Below, piece after piece: positions 18,075 through 27,724 of a stretch of 62,206 bases of DNA; the first letter of the stretch is position 1, and each line of letters starts with the position of its first letter. The stretch covers positions 1,761,617 through 1,823,822 of the forward strand of contig CP070750.1 of the NCBI GenBank assembly GCA_020348385.1. The letters are read 5' to 3'. The notes under the pieces are model-generated. The model made no database searches. It was given only the letters and a program-made list of their open reading frames with translations, and was not told the origin of the DNA. The stretch is from Candidatus Aminicenantota bacterium (GTDB lineage Bacteria; Acidobacteriota; Aminicenantia; Aminicenantales; Aminicenantaceae). The position numbers and the translations under genes are program-made.

Positions 18075-19582
18075 ACAAGATCGCCGATATATTCATGCCT
18101 CTGGACAGCCGGGATGGGCCCAATGCCGAAGTTTGGCCTGTGGCCAAGAGACAGCTGGAAGAGCTTATCAAGGTCATTATAAAATGCGGTTGGGAACCCC
18201 ATGTCCTCAATCCAAACGGCCCTGTCACCAGCGTTGCCGAAGGCCTCCAGATCATCCGAAAAAACAAGGGAGCGCGTTTCATCAATTTTCTATCAGGGTG
18301 GGCCTTCCCTGATTTTTCTGTGAGTCCGATGTGGCAGCTTCCCCAAAATGTCCCCAAATTAATGTTGGGTAGTTCTATCCCTGATTATCCTGGTGCTGTC
18401 GGTTTGTTAGCCGCCGTTTCTGGGACCGCGCATGTGGGCATTGAAACAGACCGCTTGTATGTCGAGAAATTCGAGGAACATGATTCGTATATCGAATCAT
18501 TGGAAAGATTTTTACAAGAAGGAGAATTCACCCCTGCTCTGCCCGAAGCCATCGAAATCCCTATAACAGCGGCCGATAGGGAAAAAGCCAAAAAAGCCGT
18601 TCACGAGCTCAAGGGTTCGGTTTACGGTGCTGTGGGTCCCCGCTCGATGCAGATGTGGAATAAGATATCAGAGGCAGACTTTCTGAAATATTTCGGGATA
18701 GCCCGGGAAGGTTTCGACGGGTTGCGGTTGCTGAAAATGACCCAGAAGGTACCGGATCAGAAAGCCGGGGAGGCCCTCAACTTCTTGATCGAAAAAGGGA
18801 TGGAAATTCACCTGGGTGACGATCCCGTCAAACACCTGACCAAAGACATGGTGATTTCCCAGATGAAAGTGTACTTTGTACTCCTGGAACTCAAAAAGGA
18901 GTATGGTCTGGATTTTTTGGGAGTTCAAGATCAACTCGATTGGATCGACCACTATCCGGCGACCGATCTTACGCTGGGAATCCTGAACAACAGATTGAGG
19001 CCTGAAACCGATGGAGAGACCGTTGTCGTGGCCACTGAGGCGGACGACGGGGCAGCTATCACCATGCAGCTTTTCAAAAAACTCAATGGGGGCGATCCCG
19101 TAGGTTTTAACGATTTTCGTTACTGGGATCCCCAAAAGGGGCTATATTGGTTTGTGAATTCAGGAGCGCTTGCCCCCTATTTTGCCTATGGTAGCCATGA
19201 CTCACTCGAGGGAGCCTGGTCAGAACGCCAGACGTATATGTACTTTAAAAAAGGCGGAGGAACGAGCTCTGTTGTTGTCCGCATTCCAGGTGTCGTGACC
19301 TGGGCCCGATTTTCCTACCGCAACCATCAGCTCTACCTCGCAGCGGGCCGAGGCTTGACCGATGTTCCAACCGAAGAACAGTGGCGAGAGAGGTCGGAAA
19401 AATGCAGTTCGGATTGGCCCCATTGGTATATCAAACTATGTGGCCATGTGGAATGGACGATCAACTCCAACCATCCCATTACTGTAGTGGGGGATCATCT
19501 CAGCGAACTTAAAGCGGTTGCTGAAGAATTGGGGATTCCATTTGAATGCAGGGATCACTGCACTCCTGAAGAATTATCGTAG
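18071..19582 (+). CDS. L-fucose/L-arabinose isomerase-like protein
   Basis: 503 residues, starting within the stop of the binding protein. The fold resembles FucI/AraA: an N-terminal Rossmann-like part, then VATEADDGAAIT (candidate metal Glu) and GFNDFRYWDPQKG (candidate metal Asp), near the expected FucI spacing. A late His is available in NSNHPITVVGDH. These residues suggest a Mn-dependent aldose-ketose isomerase or a close relative. The cognate sugar is not evident. The end overlaps the convergent amidohydrolase gene by 28 bases. Confidence 0.82.
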   Translation: MNKIADIFMPLDSRDGPNAEVWPVAKRQLEELIKVIIKCGWEPHVLNPNGPVTSVAEGLQIIRKNKGARFINFLSGWAFPDFSVSPMWQLPQNVPKLMLGSSIPDYPGAVGLLAAVSGTAHVGIETDRLYVEKFEEHDSYIESLERFLQEGEFTPALPEAIEIPITAADREKAKKAVHELKGSVYGAVGPRSMQMWNKISEADFLKYFGIAREGFDGLRLLKMTQKVPDQKAGEALNFLIEKGMEIHLGDDPVKHLTKDMVISQMKVYFVLLELKKEYGLDFLGVQDQLDWIDHYPATDLTLGILNNRLRPETDGETVVVATEADDGAAITMQLFKKLNGGDPVGFNDFRYWDPQKGLYWFVNSGALAPYFAYGSHDSLEGAWSERQTYMYFKKGGGTSSVVVRIPGVVTWARFSYRNHQLYLAAGRGLTDVPTEEQWRERSEKCSSDWPHWYIKLCGHVEWTINSNHPITVVGDHLSELKAVAEELGIPFECRDHCTPEELS

Positions 19583-20944
19583 ACGATCTTACCACCCAGG
19601 ATGGTATATAAAACCTCTGTTTTGGTGATGTCTTTGGGATCTATTGAAAAAAGATCCTGGGAAAGAACGACCATGTCGGCCAGTTTTCCCACCTCCAGAG
19701 TTCCCTTGATATCTTCTTCGAAAGAGGCATAAGCCGGCCCGTATGTGTAATACTTGATCGCCTCTGCCATGGTCAGCCGTTCCTCTTTATAATACCGCGT
19801 CACCAGCTGAAAGAGATTGAACATCGGATTGAGCGGAGATACCTGCCAATCCGAGCCCCAGGCAATCATGGCCCCGTTTTTTAGCAAAGATTTCCACATG
19901 TCCACCCGCCTGGCCCGTTCTATGCCAAGACGCGTTCTCCTGTACATCTCCCCTCCTGTGATGTTGGGCTGCATCGAAGCCACTACTCCCAGCTTCCCGT
20001 ATCTTTTAACATCTTCGAATGTGGTGACCGTATTATGTTCCACTCTATGGCGAAGGCCCTTTTTCCCATGCTTTTTCTGTGCCCGCTCGATAGCATTCAG
20101 AACCCAGTGGACGCCTTTATCCCCTATGGCATGAACTCCCACCTGGTAGCCATGGGCATGCGCTTTATCCACAAGAGCATAAAATTCTTCTTCTCCATAC
20201 TGGGCCAAACCCGTATTGCTTGGATCTTCGGCAAAGGGCTCGAACATCAATGCCGAACGAACGCCGATGGTCCCATATCTTCAACAGACTCTGGGCGGCT
20301 TCCTTCAAGATGCCGGTGGGTTCTCCGGTCTCGGGATCCAGGACGATTTCTCCTCCCTCGGGGACTTCGGAATCCTTCGTGATATTCGATTTTTGCAAGG
20401 CCACGCTGTTGATCCAAACCGCATGCCCTCCTCTTCTCCGCATTACAACGGCATTGTTCGGTGAAACCTTATCCAAAATGTCTTTTGTCGGCCAACCTAA
20501 TTCTTTGTACAATCCAGGGTTCGGGAACGAAGCAAACCCAAAAACAGCGGCCCCTTCCGGAAGTTCCTCGATCTTTGCGGCAATCTGTTTCTGGATCGAT
20601 GCGATCGATCCTGCGTTTCCGACATCGAGCATCGAAAGCGAATGCCCGCCCGAGGAAAAATGACAATGGGCATCGATAAAGCCAGGAATGACCAGCTCCC
20701 CTTCTAGATCCATGACTTTTGTTGTCTGTCCGATATATTTCGCGATTTTCTCACTTGTTCCGACAGCGAGGATCTTTTTATCTTTGACAGCCACGGCCTG
20801 GACAAAAGAATCGTCTCCCGTAACGGTGAAGATCTTCCCGTTTTTTATGACAAGATCTGCATGCTCTTGATTCTGTGCAAATCCTGCGAAAAGTCCTATG
20901 AGTAAAAAAACGACGACTGCAAATGTGTCTTTTTTTATTTTCAA
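19555..20944 (-). pseudogene. YtcJ-like exported amidohydrolase with internal deletion and frame change
   Basis: The first part (20944 to about 20285) has a signal peptide, the usual metal motif GFIDAHCHF and TGILKEAAQSL. In another frame from about 20285 to 19555 the protein resumes at GTIGVRSALMFEPF and continues through VGVHAIGD, HRVEHN, WGSDWQVSP and a C-terminal GGKIVYDN. Intact YtcJ-type enzymes have about 530-560 residues; here about 75-90 middle codons (including the GvTsvhDa region) are missing and the frame shifts at the join. That should destroy the barrel. It sits 13 bases after the S41 gene, at the end of the minus-strand run. An assembly error is the main alternative. Confidence 0.8.
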
Positions 20945-20957
20945 TTACCTTTAATCC

Positions 20958-22613
20958 TTACTCGATCACTTCCAGGGCAAACAATATCTCGGCGTTCGGG
21001 TCAAAATCATAAGATTTGAGTTTATCATAGGTCATTTGGTGGTGCATCCTGAGGACGCGGCCCATTTCCGGGTCATCTGGAAACATATCAAAATATTTGT
21101 GCGAAACCGAGCCGCTCAATTTGGAATTGTCCAGCTGAAATTGGAGCGTATCCCCGAAACAATTTCCCGCTTGGCTGGATGGTGTTCCGACCAGTATTGC
21201 CCCAGCCTTATACAAACGATACATCAACGTCCAACCAGAACTAAATGTGTTGGCCGAACTGAGAACCAAAACATTTTTTGGGAGGTAATAACCGCTGTAA
21301 TGCCCGGCTCTGTATTCTTCGGCAAAAGTGGGGCCCCTTTCTAAAAACTCTTCCATTTCTTTAGCGACGTCTTCGTCGCTTCTTTCGCTTTGAAACTCCC
21401 GGTCATGTTGAAGATTATAGTCTTCCCGAGTCAACGGCACCGGACTTCCCTCGTTGAGTTCCTCGAGGATTGTTTTTCCATACTGTTTGAAAAAGTATTC
21501 AGAGAGTTTTCTGATCTCTGTGGCCTTCTCCCTCCGATTCCCCAACAACTCTTCCTTCCCATACAGGTAATAGACCAAAATCTGGGACATCAAAGAATTC
21601 CCGCCCTGGTTCCTGCGCAGGTCGATCATAAGTGTTTCCGTTCCCGCTTCTTTCATATCTTTGACCAAAGACCTAAAAGTCTCTGTTACCGACGGCAGGC
21701 CGGCGAACAAAGCGTCTTTATCCTTTGGGGGATTTTTTCCCTGGTATCTTTTAAAGACCTGCTTGGCCCTGTCCATAGTCCAGGGAAATCCATAGGAATC
21801 CCAGGCTTCGAATGCCTCTTTGTATGTGGACATATTGTCGATCAAAAGTAAGGCTGTCCTTTTTTCATTATCCAGAAAGGAATAAACAAAGTCGCATTTT
21901 TCTCTCGATGGCAGATCAAATTCAGATTTAAAACCGAGCAGTGGAAATTGGACGCGTTTGAGGGTGGGGAGGGTGTGTTTCCTTTCTTGGCCATCGGGAT
22001 GCAGGAGGACCAATCGAATTTGGTTTTTATCCAGCCACTCCGGAATTAGCTGTTCGAGATAAAACCAATACCAAAGAGCTCCATATCCGCCTATTGTGGA
22101 GAGGACATCGTATTCATTATCATGCCCTTGGAGTTTTTGTTGCCGTGTCTTGATCTCCTCGAAGGGCACTCCTTCGACCGCTACAAGACGAGCCCCAAGT
22201 AAATCCCTGCACTCTTCTTTCGGCACGCCAGTGACATACAAGGATTGTTCCACGATGGCAAACCGCAGCGGCAAACCTCGGGCCAAAGCAGCAAGATGGG
22301 GATAGGGCGACCGTAAGTGAGTATGGGGATCGTTGACAGCCGCAACAAAAGGCCTCAGCAAACGGTAAAATTCTAGGTTGGACATTCCTTCCTCAGGTAT
22401 GGAGAGGATTGTTTTCTGCAGCCTGCGGTGAAAAACGATTTTCCCACCGCCGCGAATATAGGGGTCTGGATGGGCTTTTTCCAGTATATCAGCCAATTGC
22501 CGGGCATCGGCGATCAATTTTTCTTTATCGATCTCCTTGGCACATCCATAACTAGAGAAAAGGAGGGTGAGAAATATTATCATCACCGCATAAACACGGG
22601 CCTCTTTTTTCAT
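20958..22613 (-). CDS. S41 family peptidase-like lipoprotein
   Basis: 551 residues, lipobox SSYGC. The N-terminal helical part resembles S41 proteins (VNDPHTHLR). A short PDZ-like stretch (LLGARLVAVEGVPFEEI) follows. The C-terminal core is MIDLRRNQGGNS, VLVLSSANTFSSGW and ILVGTPSSQAGNCFGD. The Ser in TFSSGW matches the S41 nucleophile. The Lys of CtpA-type enzymes (TFGKG) is replaced by SSQAG, as in the S41 subgroup with a TGG/PN-type loop. Probably acts in the periplasm on peptides. It lies 13 bases before the broken amidohydrolase gene and 20 bases after the broken zinc-ribbon gene. Confidence 0.85.
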   Translation of the reverse strand: MKKEARVYAVMIIFLTLLFSSYGCAKEIDKEKLIADARQLADILEKAHPDPYIRGGGKIVFHRRLQKTILSIPEEGMSNLEFYRLLRPFVAAVNDPHTHLRSPYPHLAALARGLPLRFAIVEQSLYVTGVPKEECRDLLGARLVAVEGVPFEEIKTRQQKLQGHDNEYDVLSTIGGYGALWYWFYLEQLIPEWLDKNQIRLVLLHPDGQERKHTLPTLKRVQFPLLGFKSEFDLPSREKCDFVYSFLDNEKRTALLLIDNMSTYKEAFEAWDSYGFPWTMDRAKQVFKRYQGKNPPKDKDALFAGLPSVTETFRSLVKDMKEAGTETLMIDLRRNQGGNSLMSQILVYYLYGKEELLGNRREKATEIRKLSEYFFKQYGKTILEELNEGSPVPLTREDYNLQHDREFQSERSDEDVAKEMEEFLERGPTFAEEYRAGHYSGYYLPKNVLVLSSANTFSSGWTLMYRLYKAGAILVGTPSSQAGNCFGDTLQFQLDNSKLSGSVSHKYFDMFPDDPEMGRVLRMHHQMTYDKLKSYDFDPNAEILFALEVIE

Positions 22614-22633
22614 CGGTATCTCCTACCACTATA

Positions 22634-22868
22634 TCAAAACTTGAATCCACATTTGCTGCAGAATTTTGGATTGGCATCCAGGCCTAAGAAACCATTGCAG
22701 GCAGGACATCGCCAGTCGACGATACGAAATACGACCGTCGCCAACAGAGTCACATACGCAACAGGGACTGCAATACTGAACGGAATTCCGAGAAAGCCAC
22801 CAGCGCTGCTTCCGATTGATGTATTCCCGTCGATACTTTTCTGTTTGTTCTTTTGGATATTCTGTCAT
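22634..22868 (-). pseudogene. Small membrane protein with C-terminal zinc ribbon, frameshifted
   Basis: ATG 22868 overlaps the stop of the gene before it (ATGA). It opens a basic N-terminus, MTEYPKEQTEKYRREYINR then KQRWW. After about 24 codons the sensible reading moves to another frame: GIPFSIAVPVAYV and a membrane segment, then RCPAC...FCSKCGFKF and TGA at 22636-22634. Two CxxC pairs make a clear zinc ribbon. The second frame has no usable start of its own. A one-base indel around 22785-22800 explains this. There is no slippery heptamer, so I call it a mutation or sequencing error rather than programmed frameshifting. Confidence 0.7.
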
Positions 22869-23281
22869 TCCTCTATCTTGAACATATCGGCGACTAATCC
22901 CATGGCGGGAATGCTGAGAATACATTTTGCGACTTTCCCTTCCTCATCCCTCAGGAATTTGAAAAAATGTTTTGTGCCATCCGGTGAATAACCCACAAAT
23001 GACATGGCTTCTCCTTTCACAGGCTCCAATACAGAGGGATGCTCTCCTGCTGGAGCCCCCATCAATTTCCCCTCCTCAGCTATAAAAACAAATGCTCCTG
23101 TTTGTCCTTGAATTTTGAATTCATAACCGCCGACCAGCTCATCCAAAAGTTTGGGATCCAATTTACTTTCCTGCCGAGTAAAAGATGCTGTATCCATCAC
23201 GCACAGGATAAACAACAAACACATCATAACACCAACAAAAGAATATTTATTCTTACTCGAATATTTTCCTTTCCTCATCAT
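22865..23281 (-). CDS. Exported small beta-rich protein (DUF3471-like), unknown function
   Basis: 138 residues from ATG 23281 (an adjacent ATG follows) with GGGAGGG upstream. An N-terminal hydrophobic segment (VGVMMCLLFILCVMDTAS) is a signal peptide or anchor. The rest reads as a small beta domain: ELVGGYEFKIQGQTGAF, EEGKLMGAP, KHFFKFLRDEEGKVAK. This resembles the accessory domains found after serine hydrolases. Its stop overlaps the zinc-ribbon gene. It is part of a close-spaced minus-strand run with M28 and S41 peptidases. Confidence 0.75.
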   Translation of the reverse strand: MMRKGKYSSKNKYSFVGVMMCLLFILCVMDTASFTRQESKLDPKLLDELVGGYEFKIQGQTGAFVFIAEEGKLMGAPAGEHPSVLEPVKGEAMSFVGYSPDGTKHFFKFLRDEEGKVAKCILSIPAMGLVADMFKIEE

Positions 23282-23305
23282 AAAACCCTCCCTTGTTCTA
23301 TCGCT

Positions 23306-24874
23306 CTATTCAGATATGATCCTTCGGATAGAGTTCTCGTTGTTGGCAATTTCCCAAGCCATGGCAAAGGCCAGCTGAGCTATTTGTTGCACATTTTTGT
23401 AATCTATTTTATCGGCAGTGTCTGAGGATTTATGGTGGTCTTTGGGCTGTCCTGTACCCAAGGCAATGGCGGGAATCATATCCCTCTCGAAAAAGGCATT
23501 GTCCGATCCTGAGTAGCTCTCTCGCCATTCCAAACGGAGATCTGATACAAGGCGTTCGACAGCTCGATCCTTCATGATTTTCAGATCAGCTCTCCCGTTT
23601 TTCGAAAGGTAAACATGGACAAAATCTTTGAGCCCAGGGCGATTTGCGTCCTCTCGTCCGATCCCGTCGATGTTGATGTCAACAATTGTTTCCGAAAGAG
23701 GAAACACAGGATGATCCAGGTAATAAATGGACCCTACGCCTCCGATCTCCTCAGCGTCCGGTGTTAGAAACAACACGCTTCTCTTTGGATTATTCCCACC
23801 TTCTGAAGCCAGCACAAAGGCCTCGGCAATTTCCATCACTGCAGCTACACCTGCGGCATTGTCATAGGCACCGTTATATATGGTTTCCCCTGATTTTCCT
23901 AGATGATCGTAATGTGCTGTGAATATCAGACATTCCTCTTTTTTATCACTTCCTTCGATATAGCCGAGCACGTTTTCAGCAGGAATGGTGTCCAGCGTCT
24001 TATAAGATGTTTTCATGCGAACTTTTACCTGAAATTTGCCGGCTTCACTTTTTCCGTTTTTCGCTTTTTTCTTCTCCGCCCTAAGTGCATCCGGCTTCAA
24101 TCCGAAGAGTTTCGCCACAGCAGTTGTTGGTATGACAATACTCCTTTCGACATTGGATGCTTCCTGTGGACTTTTGTCTTGATAGTGCCGGGGTTTGTTA
24201 AAGTAGGGCTTGATTTGACGGATGTATTCCAAGATTTTCTCATCGTCATGCACGATCAGCAAAGTCCCGACCGCTCCCCTACTCATCGCGGACACTATTT
24301 TTTCCCTTTCCCAGTCATTACTGATTTCATCGGCATCAGGTTTTCCCATAAAAAAGGCAACCAATTTGTTTTTTACATCGACCTCCTCATAGTCCATGTC
24401 TCGTCCATAGCCGACAAAGACTAGATCGACATCTTTCTCCCCATAAAAATCACCGTGCATCTCCATGAATTCATCCCAGTTATCCACGCGGCCATGCGCA
24501 CTCTCCAGAAAACAATCCACGGGTTTTTTCTTGACCATAGGAAATCTCTGCAAGTAGGTCTGTGTCTCCATCTGTATCCCTTTCAAATGAAGATTCTGCA
24601 TATGTTCAGCGATGTACTGGGCAGCTAACTTGGCGCCCGGTGTTCCCGATTCCCTTCCCTCCATTTCGTCTGATGCAAGGTAGGAGATGTGATCTTTTAA
24701 TTCTTCGATCGTGATCGTCTCCGCAAAATATTTAACAGGATTATCCTGTGATTCAGCCCCCATTTCCAGATCCTGGATTAGCTCTTGTTTTTTTTGACAA
24801 CCTTGAATTAGCATAAGCCCAAAAGAAACTAGAACAACGAAAAATAAAACAGTTCCTCTGGAAGCAAAAATCAT
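23306..24874 (-). CDS. M28 family zinc peptidase, lipoprotein
   Basis: 522 residues from ATG 24874 with AGGAG upstream; an ATG at 24937 is upstream of that site. The lipobox is LIQGC. A PA-like insert (DVDLVFVGYGRDMD) lies near residue 145. Zinc and catalytic residues are visible: HYDHLG, GAYDNAAG, DAEEIGG, INIDGIG and a late HH in PKDHHKSSD. It should release N-terminal amino acids in the periplasm or at the cell surface. The sequence is quite different from the M28 protein at 2367 and lacks its long C-terminal part. It lies 24 bases upstream of the small protein at 22865. Confidence 0.92.
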   Translation of the reverse strand: MIFASRGTVLFFVVLVSFGLMLIQGCQKKQELIQDLEMGAESQDNPVKYFAETITIEELKDHISYLASDEMEGRESGTPGAKLAAQYIAEHMQNLHLKGIQMETQTYLQRFPMVKKKPVDCFLESAHGRVDNWDEFMEMHGDFYGEKDVDLVFVGYGRDMDYEEVDVKNKLVAFFMGKPDADEISNDWEREKIVSAMSRGAVGTLLIVHDDEKILEYIRQIKPYFNKPRHYQDKSPQEASNVERSIVIPTTAVAKLFGLKPDALRAEKKKAKNGKSEAGKFQVKVRMKTSYKTLDTIPAENVLGYIEGSDKKEECLIFTAHYDHLGKSGETIYNGAYDNAAGVAAVMEIAEAFVLASEGGNNPKRSVLFLTPDAEEIGGVGSIYYLDHPVFPLSETIVDINIDGIGREDANRPGLKDFVHVYLSKNGRADLKIMKDRAVERLVSDLRLEWRESYSGSDNAFFERDMIPAIALGTGQPKDHHKSSDTADKIDYKNVQQIAQLAFAMAWEIANNENSIRRIISE

Positions 24875-24952
24875 ATGCAGCTCTCCTTCTACACTACGGC
24901 TTGGATTTTGGCCTTTTAACCTGAAAATTCCTGCCAATCTGATGATATAATC

Positions 24953-25834
24953 CTATTTTACCAGTTTGATTTCGGCTGATGCCTCCCGTGTAAACGGTAT
25001 CTGCACACCCTGACTTGGGACATCGACTGTGCCTTCAACTGTGCCTTCATTTATCTGTTTGATAAAAATACCTTCTTTGTAGGCAAAATACCAAGTGGCC
25101 GTGCCTTTTATTTCTCCTGTGGTAACCAATTCCACTCCCTGTTGTTCTCCTTTGCTTTCGATCGTACCTGTTCCCTCGGCCGTTATCTTTGCACATTCAA
25201 CACCTTCGATCGTTTCAAATCCCACTAAGGTATTTGTCCCTGTGAAATGAATGATGGTTTCCCCCCTGTCACTTTCCTCGGTGATGGTCGATTCATCAGG
25301 CCAAGAGTCCCCAACCTTCACCGGCCGGTCTGCAAGGTTCGGGAAAACATCCTGGAAACCTGATGATATGTTTCTTGTGCCCTCAGGCCCCAAATCATAC
25401 TCGATAGAATCTGCCCCGATGAGTTCCACCTCCTTGCCCAGAGATGAAAAGACCATGTCAAAACTTTTCCCGATCACAGTGCTCATATCCGGTTCTAATT
25501 CAGCTTGGGTGGACTGGATTTTAAGGCTCATCCCATCGATGGTGATGGTAAGTTGATGATTGTTCTCCTCTTGCCCGTTGGATTTGACGGTGAAAACACT
25601 GGTGGAAGATATGTCGGTTTCGATAGTCTGGCCCATCACATCTGAGACCTGATGAGTTTCTCCCCATGAGTCATATTTCAGAACTTGGCCCTCTGGCATC
25701 CGATACTGCAGTATGACGCCAGTCTGAGGATCTCCATACACAGGAGCCGTTTTAGCCGCGCATCCGGCCAACATACAAATAGCCAGAAAAAAAGGGGCCA
25801 GCAGGATCCATTTTTGTACGTTCTGTTTGTTCAT
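24953..25834 (-). CDS. DUF6263-like lipoprotein
   Basis: 293 residues from ATG 25834, with TTGGAGG upstream. The lipobox is MLAGCAAK. The mature protein is beta-rich and acidic with repeated strand pairs: ILQYRMPEGQVLKYDSWG, DRPVKVGDSWP, GVECAKITAEGTGTIESKG. The pattern resembles DUF6263 proteins. No catalytic motif is visible. It lies 78 bases upstream of the M28 gene. Confidence 0.75.
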   Translation of the reverse strand: MNKQNVQKWILLAPFFLAICMLAGCAAKTAPVYGDPQTGVILQYRMPEGQVLKYDSWGETHQVSDVMGQTIETDISSTSVFTVKSNGQEENNHQLTITIDGMSLKIQSTQAELEPDMSTVIGKSFDMVFSSLGKEVELIGADSIEYDLGPEGTRNISSGFQDVFPNLADRPVKVGDSWPDESTITEESDRGETIIHFTGTNTLVGFETIEGVECAKITAEGTGTIESKGEQQGVELVTTGEIKGTATWYFAYKEGIFIKQINEGTVEGTVDVPSQGVQIPFTREASAEIKLVK

Positions 25835-25946
25835 CCTTACCTCCAAATTTTAATGTTGATATTCTACACCTTTATATACATATACGTGAAATCAGTTATT
25901 CAAAGACGACCGAGTTTCGCAAAAAAAAGAGCTTCCGAACGCCTTT

Positions 25947-27425
25947 CTAAAATTTAACTGTAGTTTTTTTAAACTCGGTCTTGAAAGGACCCGGTTGATA
26001 TTCGCACAGGATTTGGTATTCTGTGTCTTTTTGAGGGCCAAGCCACGTGGCCCGACAGCTGAATCCTCAGCCATACTCGAAGGAACCCTGGGCTGCAATC
26101 TTCCCATCAGCTGTGACTATGGTATAAGTCGGTTCTTTGGGACGATGGGTTAACCCATCTGTCTTGCTCAGAGGAATTTTTGTTTGCTCGCCCTTGACAT
26201 GGCTGAGATCGCTGACATCCTCATTGCCCTGTCCGCGGATCGAAAATGACAGATAAACGCTGCTTTTGTCTGAAGTCGACCCCTGAACATTCACCAGCCT
26301 GTTCTCTGGCACTTCAGCGGATACGATGTATGGTTCGCCGAATGCCAGAACGGCCTCAGCGCTTCCATCGATGGTTATCCACGGGCACTCTGATGTGGCC
26401 CGTGCGCTGAGGCTCCATAGGTCTCCTTGATTGTCCTTTTTCAGGGCTCGGTAGTTGAAGAGCCGGTATTTGCCCTTCGGGATATTGATTCTATTATCCG
26501 GTTGATAGGTCATCAGAAAGTGTTCGCCACCTTCTGTGTACAGGGAAAGATGTTCCGTTTGCACGGCCAGTTTCAAAGGCACAAGGTTTTGTGTGACCGG
26601 GATCAAGGTCATCTTTTTCTTTGCCTGGCTGATGCTCACATCGAACAGTCTATTTTTAACCAAGAGCCAATCCCCGCTAACCTGTCGGTTATACATATCG
26701 ATCTCTTCGTCCTGAGAGATGAAAACATCATCTCCCGTGCTAAAAATCGGCATGCGGCCTGGAAACGGCGTACCGAGCTTTCGGAGTGCGAACTTCTCAT
26801 AAAACAATCCGTTGCAGTTGGCATCGCCCAAATAAACATAATAAGCCTTTCCATCGATCTCGAATTTCCCCTGATACATGCAATTAACTCGCAGATAGAG
26901 GTAGATCATTCTGTTCAGCAGTTCCTCTGAGATCTTTCCCTCATCCCACGCGACCAACCGCCCCATAAAGTCCGGGCGGAAACTGAAAGGGAGAGATTTC
27001 CCTTGGACTTTGATCTTGGTGTCGACCGACGGGAACACAACCCTTTTATATTGCCTGCCGGGAACAGATTCAGACTTTCCGTCGATAACCGGATCATCGG
27101 TCAAATCCCTGTTCGCATTGGCATCAAAATAGAGCCGGTTATAGTATTCATCCTCGGCATTCTGACGGTCCAAGACGAGGAGCTTTTCTTCATCACCAAG
27201 CTTAACCAAGGAATAGATCGGATGCGCACTGACAAATGGGGGCAATTTCCAATCCCCCTTGGGAGGATCGAGTTTGTATTTTAGACTGGCTATACCTGTA
27301 GGGAAATAGGTCTTCGGTTTATCGGGGAATTTCACGTACTTCAAAGGAACATCTATGGCAAGCAACGTGGAGGCAAAAATGAAAAAAACCACGAAACATA
27401 GGAGTTTAACGAAGGATTTGCTCAT
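25947..27425 (-). CDS. Exported protein with in-frame UGA, candidate selenoprotein of unknown function
   Basis: ATG 27425 follows a GGGAAGAG site. The first open part is 452 residues: signal peptide (CFVVFFIFASTLLA), then a beta-rich body with DANANRDLTDD and LGDANCNGLF loops resembling calcium-binding turns. It ends ...GSFEYG before TGA at 26069-26067. The same frame continues 39 more codons to TAG 25949-25947. That extension reads as ordinary protein, starting GFSCRATWLGPQ and ending FKTEFKKTTVKF. A hairpin starts 13 bases after the TGA (26053-26035), where bacterial SECIS elements lie. With Sec inserted the motif would be Y-G-U-G-F-S-C. A plain nonsense mutation is the main alternative; a conventional call would stop at 26067. 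Confidence 0.7.
26035..26053 (-). promoter_or_regulatory. SECIS-like hairpin after in-frame UGA
   Basis: On the minus strand GGGCCA (26053-26048) pairs perfectly with TGGCCC (26040-26035) around the seven-base loop CGTGGCT. Thirteen bases separate the UGA from the stem and 19 from the loop. From memory, bacterial SECIS models require a short stem 16-37 bases from UGA to loop with a G in the first two loop bases. This hairpin meets both. A competing palindrome GCCACGTGGC lies in the same bases. Confidence 0.5.
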
Positions 27426-27724
27426 TGCTCTTCCCCTTCTCTTTATTCCTTTTAAATTTTCCCATACTCGCGGCCCGAAAACAAGGCCAACGTAGGAATC
27501 CCTCAAACCATACCCATTCGCCTCCGGATGACTTCCTCATCAGCTTGACTGACTGCTGCAAGAATATAATGGGTTTGGGGATGTTTCCAAGGAAAACAAA
27601 TTGGTTGAAATTAGTTGATATATTTTGTAGAGTTCTTAGTCACCTCGATGCACGACAATAGATCATTTAAATCAATCTTTACAAAATCTCCTATATACAA
27701 TAATTCAACAAGGAGAATAGCGTC

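Noticed and set aside
20958..22613. S41 protein as a dead protease because the CtpA-type lysine is missing
   Set aside because: The nucleophile Ser is kept, and the S41 subgroup with this loop pattern also lacks that lysine, so inactivity is not supported.
22629..22925. Open frame of 98 codons covering the zinc-ribbon region as a real protein
   Set aside because: Its second half is the out-of-frame reading of a clear zinc ribbon, and its first 20 residues lie inside the upstream gene.
25908..25980. 10-base inverted repeat GACCGAGTTT / AAACTCGGTC as a terminator
   Set aside because: The arms are 53 bases apart, one arm lies in the coding extension, and no T-run follows on the minus strand.
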